A stretch of DNA of 64,000 nt from NCBI GenBank assembly GCA_018268085.1, contig JAFDXE010000011.1:45550-109549 (forward strand), in the 5' to 3' direction. The DNA comes from Bacteroidota bacterium. GTDB lineage: Bacteria > Bacteroidota > Bacteroidia > Chitinophagales > Chitinophagaceae. How positions within the stretch are numbered: position 1 is the stretch's first letter; each line of letters opens with the position of its first letter. Shown here in pieces: positions 46,492-58,500 of this stretch. The notes beneath the pieces were generated by a model. It was not told the DNA's origin. It searched no databases and saw only the letters and a list, made by a program, of their open reading frames with translations. The position numbers and the translations under genes were made by a program.

Positions 46492-46499
46492 TATTTTTG
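46492..46499 (+). promoter_or_regulatory. -7 box of the metal efflux operon
   Basis: TATTTTTG matches TAnnTTTG, 21 bases before the chosen ATG at 46520. A TTTG lies closer upstream (46479-46482) than the usual 19-base spacing, so the -33 element is uncertain. Confidence 0.5.
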
Positions 46500-46519
46500 C
46501 AGCATGTTTATTGCGCCTC

Positions 46520-46885
46520 ATGCATAAATTAATCAGCTTCATATTACTGCTTTGTCACATCAACACATCCATGTTTCTGCCACAGGTAGCAGAAGTTGAC
46601 CAATTCGATAAATCCGGTAAACAAACCGACGATATTAATAGTCTTGTAGAATTGATCCGGGTAAAACTGGGCTATGATCACACTGCAGATGATGAAGACG
46701 ATGACAACGGAATGAACTTTCACCTGGTAAAAGTTGTAGATTATTATTTTGAACAGAAAGTGGTATGCATTGAGCCCGTAAGAATATCAACGTTACCGAA
46801 AAAAATTAAGTTCCCCGAATACAAGGAAAAATATACGTCCACGCACAGCCTGGAAATAACTACACCCCCACCGGATTTCATTTAA
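46520..46885 (+). CDS. Small exported Asp-rich protein leading the RND efflux operon
   Basis: 121 residues from the ATG at 46520; an in-frame TTG lies three codons upstream but the ATG fits the promoter better. A weak signal-like N-terminus (MHKLISFILLLCHINTSMF) is followed by a charged region with HTADDEDDDNGMNFHLV near residue 57-72, and a tail EITTPPPDFI. The acidic stretch flanked by His could bind divalent metal. It is the first gene before the CzcC/B/A genes and faces the same way, so a metal-handling accessory role is likely but unproven. No known family recognised. Confidence 0.65.
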   Translation: MHKLISFILLLCHINTSMFLPQVAEVDQFDKSGKQTDDINSLVELIRVKLGYDHTADDEDDDNGMNFHLVKVVDYYFEQKVVCIEPVRISTLPKKIKFPEYKEKYTSTHSLEITTPPPDFI

Positions 46886-46975
46886 CGGTATCTCCCCAAA
46901 AACATTTTTAGCCATCTGTGCTGCAGGTTAAACTTCCTGCACATGTAATTTATTACTTCATTCAATCATTATATA

Positions 46976-48256
46976 ATGACATTAAGTAACCTCAGCCCTG
47001 CGGGACTGATGGTTGTTGTGCTGTTATGTTGTTCATTCCTTTTAAATGCACAGGACACAGTACGCATCAGCCTTCCCGAAGCCGAAAAGCAATTTATAAA
47101 TAACAACCTGCAACTTCTTGCAGAACACTATAATATCTCTATAGCAAAAGCAGAAAAACTACAGGCAGGTTTATATAATAATCCAAATATCTCTTACACA
47201 GGAATTATATACAACCCCGACAACAGAAAACTATTTGATATAAGTAACAATTCCGGAGAATACATTTTCAACATTCAGCAAATAATCAGCCTGGCAGGAA
47301 AACGGAATAAAGCAATCAAACTTGCTGAAACAAATATCCGCATAAGCGAGAACCGTTTTTTTGATCTGCTGCGTACATTAAGGTATAGTTTACGAACAAA
47401 TTTTTATACGATTTACTACCTGCAACATTCCATACAAGCCTATCTCGAACAAATAAATGCATTGGAAAAACTCAGCACCGGTTACGATGAATTACGGCTA
47501 ACTGGTACCGTGAGTACAAAAGATGCATTAAGAATCAAATCGCTGTACTATTCTCTACTATCGGAAAAAAATTCCATTCAAAATCAACTCAACGATGCAG
47601 AGTCAGAAATACGCTTGTTACTGCATAACAACAAATCGTACTTCATTCCAGATATCCCGGATGAATTTCTCCGTGATGACGCCATTAGGAATATGAACAT
47701 TCAGTCACTTATTGATACAGCCTTTTTATGCCGGCAGGATTTGCATCTCGCAGAAAATAACCTCAACTATAACCAGCAAAATTATTTGTTGCAAAAGGCA
47801 ATGGCTGTTCCCGATATCACACTAGGATCACAGTTTGATAAAAGAGGAAGTTTTGTTAACAATGCTTCTTTTTTTTCAATGGGAATTGATCTGCCATTTT
47901 TCAACCGTAACCAGGGAAACATACGTTCTGCAAAATTAACCCTTGAGCAAAGTAATGTGCAACTTCAATTGCAAAAAGAAATAATAGAAAATGAAGTGCA
48001 ACTCGCCTGGCAAAAAATTGCAAGTGCCGATAAGATGCTAAACGCCATTGATACCGGCTTCACTGCCTCGTACAAAAACGTAATGCAAAGTGTACTGGAA
48101 AATTTTCAGAAGAAAAATCTTACCCTTCTTGAATTTATAGATTTCAGTGAATCTTACCGGAACAGCATACTGCAATTAAATCAACTGCAGAACGACCGCA
48201 TGCAGGCAATTGAAGCGCTGCACTTCGCCATTGGCAAAACCATTATTAACAATTAA
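46976..48256 (+). CDS. TolC-family outer membrane channel of a metal RND pump (CzcC-like)
   Basis: 426 residues with signal peptide (about 1-25, FLLNAQ). It has the two OEP repeats of long helices: YNISIAKAEKLQAGLYNNPNISYTG, QIISLAGKRNKAIKLAETNI, YDELRLTGTVSTKDALRIKSLYYSLL, and DLHLAENNLNYNQQNYLLQKAMAVPDI. In the CzcC/CusC group it forms the outer channel for the adaptor and pump encoded next. Its stop codon abuts the adaptor start. Confidence 0.9.
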   Translation: MTLSNLSPAGLMVVVLLCCSFLLNAQDTVRISLPEAEKQFINNNLQLLAEHYNISIAKAEKLQAGLYNNPNISYTGIIYNPDNRKLFDISNNSGEYIFNIQQIISLAGKRNKAIKLAETNIRISENRFFDLLRTLRYSLRTNFYTIYYLQHSIQAYLEQINALEKLSTGYDELRLTGTVSTKDALRIKSLYYSLLSEKNSIQNQLNDAESEIRLLLHNNKSYFIPDIPDEFLRDDAIRNMNIQSLIDTAFLCRQDLHLAENNLNYNQQNYLLQKAMAVPDITLGSQFDKRGSFVNNASFFSMGIDLPFFNRNQGNIRSAKLTLEQSNVQLQLQKEIIENEVQLAWQKIASADKMLNAIDTGFTASYKNVMQSVLENFQKKNLTLLEFIDFSESYRNSILQLNQLQNDRMQAIEALHFAIGKTIINN

Positions 48257-48265
48257 ATGATAATT

Positions 48266-49354
48266 ATGAAAAGAACTACAATACTCTTATATGTATTTAT
48301 TGGAATACTATTTTTTTCGTGTAACGATAAACCCGCCGGCAATGAAACAAAAAAAACGTTTTGCCTGCCAGATTCGCTGCAGAAAAAAATACCTGTTGAA
48401 GAAGTAAAATTAACAACTGCAAAAAGTGAAGTGCTGTTGTCTGGTAAAATTGAAGCCAATGAAGACAAACTGGTAAAAGTGTATCCTGTAGTTGGCGGTG
48501 TGGTGGCAGATTTACGCGTTCAACTTGGCGACTATGTTAAAAAAGGACAGTTATTGGCAATTGTTCGAAGCAGTGAAATTGCCGACTACCAGGGACAGTT
48601 ATCTTTTGCTGCATCTAATGTAAAAATTGCAGAGAAGAATGTTACAACAAACCAGGAACTCCGCAAAGCAGGGTTAGCTACCGACAAAGATGTATTATCA
48701 GCCGAAACTGATTTGGAAAAAGCAAAAGCTGATTTAAAAAGATTTCAGCAAACAAATGCGATTTATGGGTCAGCGGAAAATGCTACACAGGAAATAACAG
48801 CACCTGTTTCAGGCTATATCATTCAAAAAAATATAACAGACAATATGCAGTATCGTGCCGATGCGGCTCTACCATTTTTTGTAATTGCAAACCTCGATGA
48901 AGTATGGGTTATGGCAGATGTATTCGAAAGTGATATTGCAAAAATCAAAACAGGATATGAAGCGCAGGTATCTGTAGTTGCTTATAAAGAAAAAACCTTT
49001 ACAGGTAAAGTAGATCGGATTTTTCCAATTCTTGATCCGCAGAGCAGGGTAATGAAAGTAAGAATAAAAATTTCCAATTCCGATAATCTTCTGAAGCCCG
49101 AAATGTTTGCACAAATAAATATTCGCTACGATGATGAAAACAATAAACTGCCTTCCATACCGGCATCAGCAGTGATCTTCGACAAAAACAAAAATTTCGT
49201 GATCGTATTTAATGATAGTTGCAATATCGAAACCCGTGAGATTGAAATCTACAAAACGGTTGGCAATACCACTTATATCAATAGCGGTTTAAAAGAAGGA
49301 GAAAAGATCATTACCGGGTATCAGCTCCTGGTGTATGATGCATTAAATGATTAA
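48266..49354 (+). CDS. RND efflux periplasmic adaptor lipoprotein (CzcB/CusB-like)
   Basis: 362 residues from the ATG at 48266, which gives the lipoprotein signal MKRTTILLYVFIGILFFSC; an ATG three codons earlier abuts the czcC stop. It has the barrel-sandwich hybrid YPVVGGVVADLRVQLGDYVKKGQLLAIV, a coiled-coil hairpin (about 115-170) with NQELRKAGLATDKDVLSAETDLEKAKADLKR, ITAPVSGYI, and the beta-barrel VWVMADVFESDIAKIKTG. It joins the inner pump to the outer channel. I see no Met/His-rich copper-binding N-terminus. Confidence 0.93.
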   Translation: MKRTTILLYVFIGILFFSCNDKPAGNETKKTFCLPDSLQKKIPVEEVKLTTAKSEVLLSGKIEANEDKLVKVYPVVGGVVADLRVQLGDYVKKGQLLAIVRSSEIADYQGQLSFAASNVKIAEKNVTTNQELRKAGLATDKDVLSAETDLEKAKADLKRFQQTNAIYGSAENATQEITAPVSGYIIQKNITDNMQYRADAALPFFVIANLDEVWVMADVFESDIAKIKTGYEAQVSVVAYKEKTFTGKVDRIFPILDPQSRVMKVRIKISNSDNLLKPEMFAQINIRYDDENNKLPSIPASAVIFDKNKNFVIVFNDSCNIETREIEIYKTVGNTTYINSGLKEGEKIITGYQLLVYDALND

Positions 49355-49375
49355 ACCAAAACCAAAGGCATTTTT

Positions 49376-52300
49376 ATGAACAAATTTATCAATGGCATTG
49401 TAACCTTTTCGTTAAAGAACAGGTTCTTTATATTTTTTATGACGCTCCTGGTAATCATCGGTGGAATCTGGAGTTATATGAATACACCCCTGGAAGCATT
49501 CCCGGATGTTACAAACACACAAATTATTGTAGTAACCCAATGGAACGGAAGAAGTGCAGAAGAAGTTGAACGCTTTGTTACTGTTCCCATTGAAGTAGCG
49601 CTGAATTCTGTTCAGAAAAAATCGACGCTCAGATCCATTTCCATGTTTGGATTATCAGTAACTAAAATAATTTTTGATGACGGTGTTGATGATTTCTTTG
49701 CACGACAACAGGTTAATAATCTTCTTCGAAATGTAAGTTTACCCGAAACTGTTGAACCCGATGTACAACCGCCTGTTGGACCAACCGGTGAAATCTTTCG
49801 ATACGTATTACAATCAAAAACAAAAAATTCAATTGAACTCAACACGATACAGAATTGGGTTATCGATCGCCAGTTAAGAAGTATTCCGGGCGTAGCAGAC
49901 CTTACCGTATTTGGAGGTGCTGAAGAAACATACGAAATAACAGTAAACCCGGTAATGCTTGCAAACTACGACATCACACCTTTGGAAGTGTACACTGCTG
50001 TATCAAAAAGCAATATCAATGTTGGCGGCGATGTAATTGAAAAAAACGGGCAGGCATATGTGGTAAGGGGAATCGGGTTGCTCGACAATATTCATGACAT
50101 TGAAAATGTAATTGTTGACAATATCAATGGAACTCCCATACTAGTAAAAAATGTAGCAACCGTTGCTAAAAGCCACATGCCACGTGTAGGGCAGGCGGGC
50201 CTCAATAATAACGATGATATTGTAGAAGGAATTGTAATCATGCGCAAAGGCGAAAATCCAAGGGAAGTATTGAAGAGAATTAAAGAAAAGATTACAGAAT
50301 TGAATGAAAAAATATTACCATCAGATGTGAAAATGGTAACCTTTTATGACCGGGATAACCTGATGGATTTTTGCACGGACACGATCACTCACAACTTAAT
50401 TGAAGGAATATTACTGGTTACACTTATCGTTTTCATATTTATGTTCGACTGGCGAACTACCGTTGTTGTTTCAATCATCATTCCACTTGCATTGTTATTC
50501 GCTTTTATATGCCTTCGATTAAAAGGAATGACTGCCAACCTGCTTTCGATGGGCGCAATTGATTTCGGGATCATCATTGATGGCGCTGTGGTGATGGTAG
50601 AAGGACTATTCGTAGTACTTGCACATAAAGCGCATGAGGTGGGAATGGAGAAATATAATAAAATGGCGAAGCTTAGTATTGTACGAAAAACAGGATCCAA
50701 TCTTGCAAAAGCTATCTTCTTTTCAAAGATCATCATCATTACCAGCCTGATCCCCATATTTTCATTTGAAAAAGTGGAAGGAAAAATGTTCTCACCGCTT
50801 GCATGGACATTGAGCTTTGCTTTACTTGGTGCCCTCCTGTTTACATTAACACTTGTGCCGGTGTTAACGAGTATCTTATTGAAAAAAGATGCCAGAGAAA
50901 GAAACAATCCATTTGTAAATTTCTTTAACCGAATAATAAAAAGCGGCTATCGGTTCACTACAACGCATAAAAAGGCAAGCCTGCTGTTTGCATTTTCAGT
51001 GATGGCAATAAGTTTTTTCTCTTTCAAATTCCTGGGTAGTGAATTCTTACCTGAATTAAATGAAGGTGCGTTGTGGGTGGAAGCTAAGTTACCGATGAGT
51101 AGTTCTCTCACATCGACCACACATTTTGTTGGTGAATTCAGGAAGATACTGGGAAGCTTCGACGAAGTGAACGGCGTTTTATCTCAAACCGGAAGAAGCA
51201 ACGACGGTACCGACCCTTCTGGTTTTTACTATGTGCAATGCCAGGTAAACCTTAAGCCGAAGAAAGAATGGAAACGAAAGATTAGTATGGATCAACTGGT
51301 TGATGAGATGGACAAAAAACTAAGTGAATACCCCGGCGTTGTATATAATTATTCTCAACCGATCATCGACAATATACACGAAGCAGTTGCCGGTATAAAT
51401 GCTGACCTGGCCGTTAAAATTTTCGGCAATGATCTTGACAAACTGGACAAGCTTGCCGATAGCGTGTATAATGTGTTGGGCACCATTCGAGGCATACGTG
51501 ATCTTGGTGTAATGAGAAATATAGGACAACCCGAATTAAGTATTTTACTCGATCAGCAAAAAATGGCAACCTATGGTGTAACCACACAGGATGCAAATTC
51601 TGTAATTGAAATGGCAATTGGCGGAAAGTCTGCATCTGTTTTTTATCAGCAGGAAAGAAAATTTGAAATAAGAATTCGCTACCCTGAAATATACCGGAAC
51701 AATGAAGATGCTATCGGAGAACTTCGTGTGCCAACAATGCACGGTTCTAAAATTCCATTAAAAGAAATAGCAGAATTAAAAACAGTTACAGGACCGGCAT
51801 TTGTTTATCGTGATAAGAACACAAGATTTATTGCAGTAAAGTTTACGATTCGGGACAGGGATCTCGGCAGCACCATTGCAGAAGCTCAACAAAAAGTAAA
51901 TGAAAAAATTAAACCGGGAAAAGGATACACTATGGAATGGGCCGGCGAATTTGAAAACCAGGTGAGAGCCCAGGCTAAACTTGCGCAGGTTGTTCCTATC
52001 GTGTTGCTGATGATCTTTATCTTATTATTCATAAGTTTCGGTAATGCATTAGATGCCGGACTGGTTTTGCTGAATGTTCCTTTCGCCATCATGGGTGGCA
52101 TCCTGGCATTACACGTTACGGGAACAATTTTCAGTATATCTGCCGGAATTGGGTTTATTGCACTCTTTGGTATATGTATTCAAAACGGCGTAATACTCGT
52201 ATCTGTTTTTAAACAAAACCTGCACAACAAAAAACCTTTGCTGCAATCTGTAAAAGAAGGAGTAGAATCAAGGATAAGACCGATAGTAATGACTGCTTTA

Positions 52301-52504
52301 ATGGCGGCTATAGGATTGCTTCCTGCAGCAACATCAACAGGCATAGGATCCGAAACTCAAAAACCACTTGCAATCGTGGTAATTGGCGGCCTCATCAGTT
52401 CCACCATACTTACACTGCTTATTTTCCCATTAGTTGTTCAGATTGTTTACGGCAGGCTGCATCGAAAACAAAAAAGAAAAATATCACTTACACAGCAATC
52501 GTAA
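49376..52504 (+). CDS. Heavy-metal RND efflux pump, CzcA type
   Basis: 1042 residues with 12 membrane segments and two large periplasmic loops. The fourth membrane segment region has DFGIIIDGAVVMVE with Asp396, Asp402 and Glu409. These match the proton-relay and metal-export residues Asp402, Asp408 and Glu415 of CzcA, and not the copper-type CusA pattern. Other marks are LEAFPDVTNTQIIVVTQWNGRSAEEVERFVT near the start and GIGSETQKPLAIVVIGGLISSTILTLLIFPLVVQ near the end (key part GIGSETQKPLAIVVIGG). It probably exports Co, Zn, Cd or a similar divalent ion driven by protons. Confidence 0.94.
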   Translation: MNKFINGIVTFSLKNRFFIFFMTLLVIIGGIWSYMNTPLEAFPDVTNTQIIVVTQWNGRSAEEVERFVTVPIEVALNSVQKKSTLRSISMFGLSVTKIIFDDGVDDFFARQQVNNLLRNVSLPETVEPDVQPPVGPTGEIFRYVLQSKTKNSIELNTIQNWVIDRQLRSIPGVADLTVFGGAEETYEITVNPVMLANYDITPLEVYTAVSKSNINVGGDVIEKNGQAYVVRGIGLLDNIHDIENVIVDNINGTPILVKNVATVAKSHMPRVGQAGLNNNDDIVEGIVIMRKGENPREVLKRIKEKITELNEKILPSDVKMVTFYDRDNLMDFCTDTITHNLIEGILLVTLIVFIFMFDWRTTVVVSIIIPLALLFAFICLRLKGMTANLLSMGAIDFGIIIDGAVVMVEGLFVVLAHKAHEVGMEKYNKMAKLSIVRKTGSNLAKAIFFSKIIIITSLIPIFSFEKVEGKMFSPLAWTLSFALLGALLFTLTLVPVLTSILLKKDARERNNPFVNFFNRIIKSGYRFTTTHKKASLLFAFSVMAISFFSFKFLGSEFLPELNEGALWVEAKLPMSSSLTSTTHFVGEFRKILGSFDEVNGVLSQTGRSNDGTDPSGFYYVQCQVNLKPKKEWKRKISMDQLVDEMDKKLSEYPGVVYNYSQPIIDNIHEAVAGINADLAVKIFGNDLDKLDKLADSVYNVLGTIRGIRDLGVMRNIGQPELSILLDQQKMATYGVTTQDANSVIEMAIGGKSASVFYQQERKFEIRIRYPEIYRNNEDAIGELRVPTMHGSKIPLKEIAELKTVTGPAFVYRDKNTRFIAVKFTIRDRDLGSTIAEAQQKVNEKIKPGKGYTMEWAGEFENQVRAQAKLAQVVPIVLLMIFILLFISFGNALDAGLVLLNVPFAIMGGILALHVTGTIFSISAGIGFIALFGICIQNGVILVSVFKQNLHNKKPLLQSVKEGVESRIRPIVMTALMAAIGLLPAATSTGIGSETQKPLAIVVIGGLISSTILTLLIFPLVVQIVYGRLHRKQKRKISLTQQS

Positions 52505-52523
52505 AACCAGGGTTTACGGAAGG

Positions 52524-52558
52524 CAAAAAAAGGGTCGCACAATCTGGCGACCCTTTTT
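52524..52558. terminator. Bidirectional terminator after the efflux operon
   Basis: AAAAAGGGTCGC pairs with GCGACCCTTTTT (12 bp), with T-runs on both strands. It separates the efflux operon from the convergent giant adhesin gene. Confidence 0.95.
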
Positions 52559-52581
52559 ACTATTTATTTAAACCTGGGAAA

Positions 52582-55500
52582 TTAGAATTTCATCAACTTT
52601 TGAACATTCTTTTTATCTCCCTGTGATACTTCCACCATGTAAGAACCAGCTTTCAACTCATTACCGATGGTTGTAGTCTGGTTTGGCATTACTGTTAAAC
52701 GCTTCAGTTCCCTACCCTGTATATCCAAAACACGTACATTGATTTTCTCACTACCGGTAGTGGATACCCGTAATGTAAAATCGTTTACGGTTGGATTCGG
52801 ATACACGGCAACTTCAAATTTATCTGAGGCAGTATTTGTTGTAATAACAGATCTACCTGTAAGTACCTGCTTACCACCAGCACATGCCGGCAGATTAATA
52901 TTGATTGACCTGGTTGAACTGTTTGCGCAATTGTTGTAACCTGTTGCCGTAACCGTTCCGGTTATTGCCGCAGTTGTATAAGACACAGTGATACTCAGCG
53001 TTCCCTGTCCGGAAATGATCGTACCCAGTGCAGGTACAGTCCACAAAATTGAATTCGCATTTGATGGCATGGCTGCAAGTGTATAAGTGTACTGCCTGCT
53101 TGGACATGCTGAAGTGTTCACCGTAGTAATAGCTCCCGGTGTTCCAGGTGTAAGCCTTGTAACGCTTAATGATCTTGCCGTACTGCTACCGCAATCACTT
53201 GAAGCAGCAACGGAAACGGCTCCGCCGGTGAAACCTGAACTGTATATGATCTGTACCGTTGTATCATTCGCACCAGATCCTGCCGGGTGCGCTGTGATGG
53301 TTGCTCCTGCCGGTGCATTCCATGAATAAGAAGTGGCATTTGCAACTTTAGCAATGGTATAGGTAACCGCTGTACCCGATGGGTTAGACGGAGATACCAT
53401 GTATGGACAAGCATTGGTTATACCAGTAATAATACCCGGGGTAGAAGGAACAATCTTAGATACCGCAAATGTTCTTGATGCACTTGCCAGGCAGGCAACA
53501 GCCTGAACAGAAATTGTTGAACCGGATACAAAACTATTGTCGAAAGAAACGGTGATGATGGTATCGTTTATGCCTGGTCCGTTTGGATGAGAAACAATAG
53601 TTGCGCCAGTTGGTACATTCCAGTTATAGGATGTTGCGTTTGCTACCGGTGCAATACTATATGTTGCATTGTTTGGTGTTCCGATAAACACACATGCATT
53701 TGAAGGTCCGCTGATAACACCCGGTGTACTTGCAGCAGCAGCAACAACGGATAGTGATCTGTCTCCACTGCTGGCACAATTAGCAACCGATTTAACTTTA
53801 AATAACCCGGTCGTATATCCGCTACCGAAAGTTACCTGTATGCTGGTAGTTCCTTGTCCGCTTACAATTGTAACATTGGCAGGAACAGTCCATGTATAAG
53901 AAGTAGCATTCAATACCGGATCAATCGAATAAGTTACCTGCGTAGGTGTACCAATATAGGTACATGCATTTGCAGGCCCTGTAATTACCGTTGGTGCTGC
54001 CGGGATAAGTCTTGTAACACCCAATGATCTTGGCGCCCTGTTTCCGCAATTTGAATTGGCGGTTACTTTAATGTTTCCGCTAACAAAGCCAGACACATAG
54101 CTTACTTCAATGCTTGTTGTACCTTGTCCGCTAACCAGCGTCATACCGGTACCGGTAACCTGCCATGTATAGGAAGTTGCGTTGGCAACCGGATCTATTG
54201 AATAAACAGCATTGCCTGGCTGATCGATGTATGAGCAAACATTAACCGGACCGTTAATAGCCGTTGGAATTCCGGGAACTACTTTCAATACCTCAATTGA
54301 ACTTGGTGCGCTGGTACAAGCAGAAGGTGATTCTGCAGTTACAACAAACATACTGTTCGTGAGTGCGAAACTATTATCGAAAGTTACATTGATACTGGTT
54401 GTTCCCTGTCCTGATATAATCGTTGTTCCAACAGGAACTACCCATGTATAGAAGGTTGCACCTGCAACCGGATCTATGCTATAAACTGAAGGCGTCGGAC
54501 TTCCAATTAAAGGACACACATCCAATGGTCCGCTGATGGTTCCGGGGGTAGCCAGTATAGGATTTATAGTAAGCGTAACAGGGGTTCTGTCAGGACTTAC
54601 ACAAGTTCCATTTGAAGCTTCTGCATAATAGGTAACTGTACCAACGCCAATTAACGCAGGAACATCTACCGTGCTTCCGGCGCTGGCTGCATCATACCAG
54701 GTTATTGTTGCAGGAGATGATGCTGTGGCAATTAATGTCTGGAATGGATCTCCATTCGAACATACCACCTGGTCGCCGCCACTAACAGGTGCAACTGGTG
54801 CATCCTGGATGGTAAGTGTTACAGCAGTTCTTGCCGCACTAACGCAGGCACCACTTTGTGCTTCCGCATAATAAGTAACTGTACCTACACCCACCAATAC
54901 CGGTGGATCAACTACACTTCCTCCCGATGCTGCATCATACCAAACAATAGATACCGGAGAGGTAGCCGTTGCCGTTAGTTGCTGTTCAGGATCACCGTTA
55001 TAACATACGCTTTGATTTCCACCACTTGCCGGAGCATCTGGTATGGAAGCCTGGTTAACAACCATTGTTCCATCAAGTGTAACTTCACATGCCGGATGGT
55101 TAGCATCCCGGATTCTTACATCATAAGTACCGGCAGATAAACCGCCGAACACACCTGATGATTGCCATGTGCTTCCACCATTGATTGTGTATTCATATAA
55201 TCCTGATCCTCCTGTTGGAGAAGTGATAGTGATTTGTCCGTCGTTGTTGCCACAGGTTGCATCTGTTGCCAGATTGTCTCCATTCAATTGTGCAGGTTCT
55301 GTAATAACCAGGGCTGCATTCAATACAACGATACATGAAGTATGATCGGCATCCCTGATCTCTACATCATAAGTTCCCGCTGATAATGCAGCAAAACTAC
55401 CAGATGACTGCCATGAGCTACCGCCATTAATAGAATATTCGTAATTACCATATCCACCTGACGGTGAAGTAATGCTGATACTTCCATTTGCAGCACCAAA

Positions 55501-58500
55501 ACAATCGGCGTTTGTTGAACCTACTGTTGCATTTAATACAGCCGGCTGAGTAATACTGATAGTACCAGTTGACACTGTACATCCGCCTGATGCAGTTATG
55601 GTAAGTGTGTATGTTCCCGGTGCAAGTCCGGTAACATCTTCTGTTGTAGCTCCATTCGACCATGAATAGGTAAATGGTGAAGTACCACCGGTAGTTGTAA
55701 TATCTATTGAACCATCCGCAGCACCATTACAGGATACATTATTTACAACAGGTGCATCAATAGTTGGAGCGATACAGGTTTCTCCGATCTGGAAATCACC
55801 GAAAGCGTTTACACCTGTTATTTGTGTAGTAGTACCGGTTCTTGTACCAATGGTTGTATTGTTCCATATAGTAGGCACATAACGTTGTACAATTACATTC
55901 GCTGTGTTAGTGCCGGCATCCAGATCTCCCGGATTAATAAAGGTAAAGGTTGCAGTATATCCAACAGGATTAACTCCTGCATTGGCGATAGTCCAATACC
56001 TGTTTACAGATTTGGAAGCGCCGATAGAAGAAGTACTGATATTCGGATGATCACCGGCTGTTGTATTTACGGTAACCGTGCCTCCGCTGGTAACATTTGT
56101 TGTAAAGGCAATCGTTGCAGGCGTATAATTACTTGCATCTCCCACAAAGAATGTGCGGCTAGGCGTACCTGTTGGAATGCCCCATGCCAGTTTACCATTT
56201 ACATATTTTCCTGCCCCGGCTGTTGTTACGGTAACACCTGAAGCAAGTGTAATTGTATTTGAACCGGTGTTGATTTTACCATTGGTAAATGTCAGCGCAT
56301 TCGTAGTACCGTTTACATTAACATTTCCGGTTAAATTCACATCCGATGTGTTGTTGATTATTAGGTTATTGAAAGCAAACGCAGGAATATCCTGTGAACC
56401 TGTTGTTCCATTTAATCCAACTGAACTTCCGGTTGTAGTATATGTAGTTAATGTTGCGGCTGGTGAAAATACGCCTGCAATATTAATGGTTCCTGAATTG
56501 GCCAGAGTAACAGTTCTTGATAAAGTAGCAGTGATGGTTAGATTACCATAATTCTGCGCTGAAACTGTTTGCGCTCCGTTTGCACGGTATTCTACTGTAC
56601 TGCTTGCACCCAGTGAATTCGTTCCAAATCCTGAAGGGAAGGCATTTGTGGTAGCAGTAGTTGTTTTAAAGAATGCGCCATTGGCAACTTCAAATGTTCT
56701 GGTTAAGTTTCCAACTATATTAAATGCACCAGTATTTAAAATTCCGCTTTGTACACGCAGGTTACCGGTAACATTGGTTGCACTAACGGCAGCACCTAAC
56801 GTAGCGCCTGTTCCGCTTGTATTGTTGATATAAAGATTAAAATAAGCACCGGCTCCGAAGAAATTTACCGTTTGTGCTGTTGCGTTATCATTGTAATTGA
56901 AAACACTTCCTGCTGTTCCGGCAGTTAATGTTGCTCCGGCTGTACCAGACAATGCGCCTTTAAGATTTATTGTACCGGTAGTTCCCAGGTTAATTACCTT
57001 GGTAGCCGGCGTTGTACCAGCGAAACTGATTCCGCCATTTGCATTCAATGTACCTGTTGTAAGTACGATTGTTCCGATACGTCCGAGTGTTGCATTTGTT
57101 CCGGTAAAAGAAATCAAACCAGATACAGTAGCAGTTCCTGCATTGATATTCCATGCATTCGTAGCCGCCCCGGTTTGCTGGTTAATGGTTACATTTCCGT
57201 TGATAACAGCGTTTGTTCCGGCTGATTGTGTAAATGTTCCTAAACCTACTGCAGCAGAAGTTCCGTCTCCAATTGTAACGCCATCAGTAGTTAAACTTCC
57301 CGACGAATAATTTAATGCACCGGCAACCGCATTCACTCCTATACTGATGCCTCCTGTAACCGACAGGCTTCCTCCATTCACATTTACCGTTCCACCAGAG
57401 ATCAGCAATGCTGCATTGGCAGTTACAGATTGGCCGTTGGTTGAGAATGATCCCCCGGCTACGCCAAACATAGCCCAGAAATTGTCATTTACGGTGAGTG
57501 CACCGTCAGCAGTAATTGCTCCGGCAGTTCCCAGCGTTAAAATACTGAATGCACTTGTACCTGAGTGAACTGTTTTGGTTGAACCTGTCATTGATATATG
57601 TGCCCGTGATACTGCACTGTAATCATAAGCACCATCAATGGAAAGATTTCCTCCTACTCCCAGTTTAAATCCGGTTGCATCCCAACTCACACTATGTTTA
57701 AGTGTAGCGTTAGCAGCCACAGAAATATTTCCGGTAATTGTATAGTCGGCATTGGTAGCAGTAAGATTTAAAATACCCTGTGTAATAGTAAGGTTACCTG
57801 AAGCAGTAAACGAAGTTGTTTGACTGGTAACCACATCGCTTGCTGAAGATTTATTTATTGTGATATTTCTAAATGCAGTTGTTGAAGATCCCTCTATGGT
57901 TTGAGCAGAAGCTCCGGTAAAAGTTACCGTACTTGTATTGGCGGTAAATGTTCCGTTATTGATCCAGTCGCCATTTACACTTAACCCATTTGAACCGGTA
58001 ATTGTTAACGTTGCACCACTGCCAATAGTAATGGAATTACATACTGCGCCACCGGCATTGATTGAAGGCTGGTTTGGAGCTGTTGACGCAATTATTACAT
58101 CTGTAGAAGATGTTGGTACGCCACCACACCAGTTTGATGCAGTAAACCAATCTGTATTTGTATTACCTAACCACTGGCCTGTTGTACAGGAGGTGGTACT
58201 TACATTGATGACACCTGTTGTGGTTGAACCAAATCTTGTTGCATTTTTATTAGTAGCTGCTGATATTGAACCTCCCCATGAACCAGATACCTGTCCAATA
58301 CCGTTAAACGATATTACAGGTACAGAAGATGTACTTCCGTTTGGCAATAAAGCCACGGCTGTACCACTGATATCGAGACTGGTTACAATCGTAGTAGATC
58401 CGGCGAAAGTTTTGTTTCCCGATCCGCTTAATTTTAAATTTCCATAACTCAATACAGGAACTGCCTGTGCTGCGCCGGAATAATTTACAATACTGGTAGC

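Noticed and set aside
49376..52504. Naming the RND pump a copper exporter (CusA)
   Set aside because: It has the CzcA-type Asp/Asp/Glu pattern in the fourth membrane segment and the adaptor lacks the Met-rich copper site, so a divalent-ion pump fits better.
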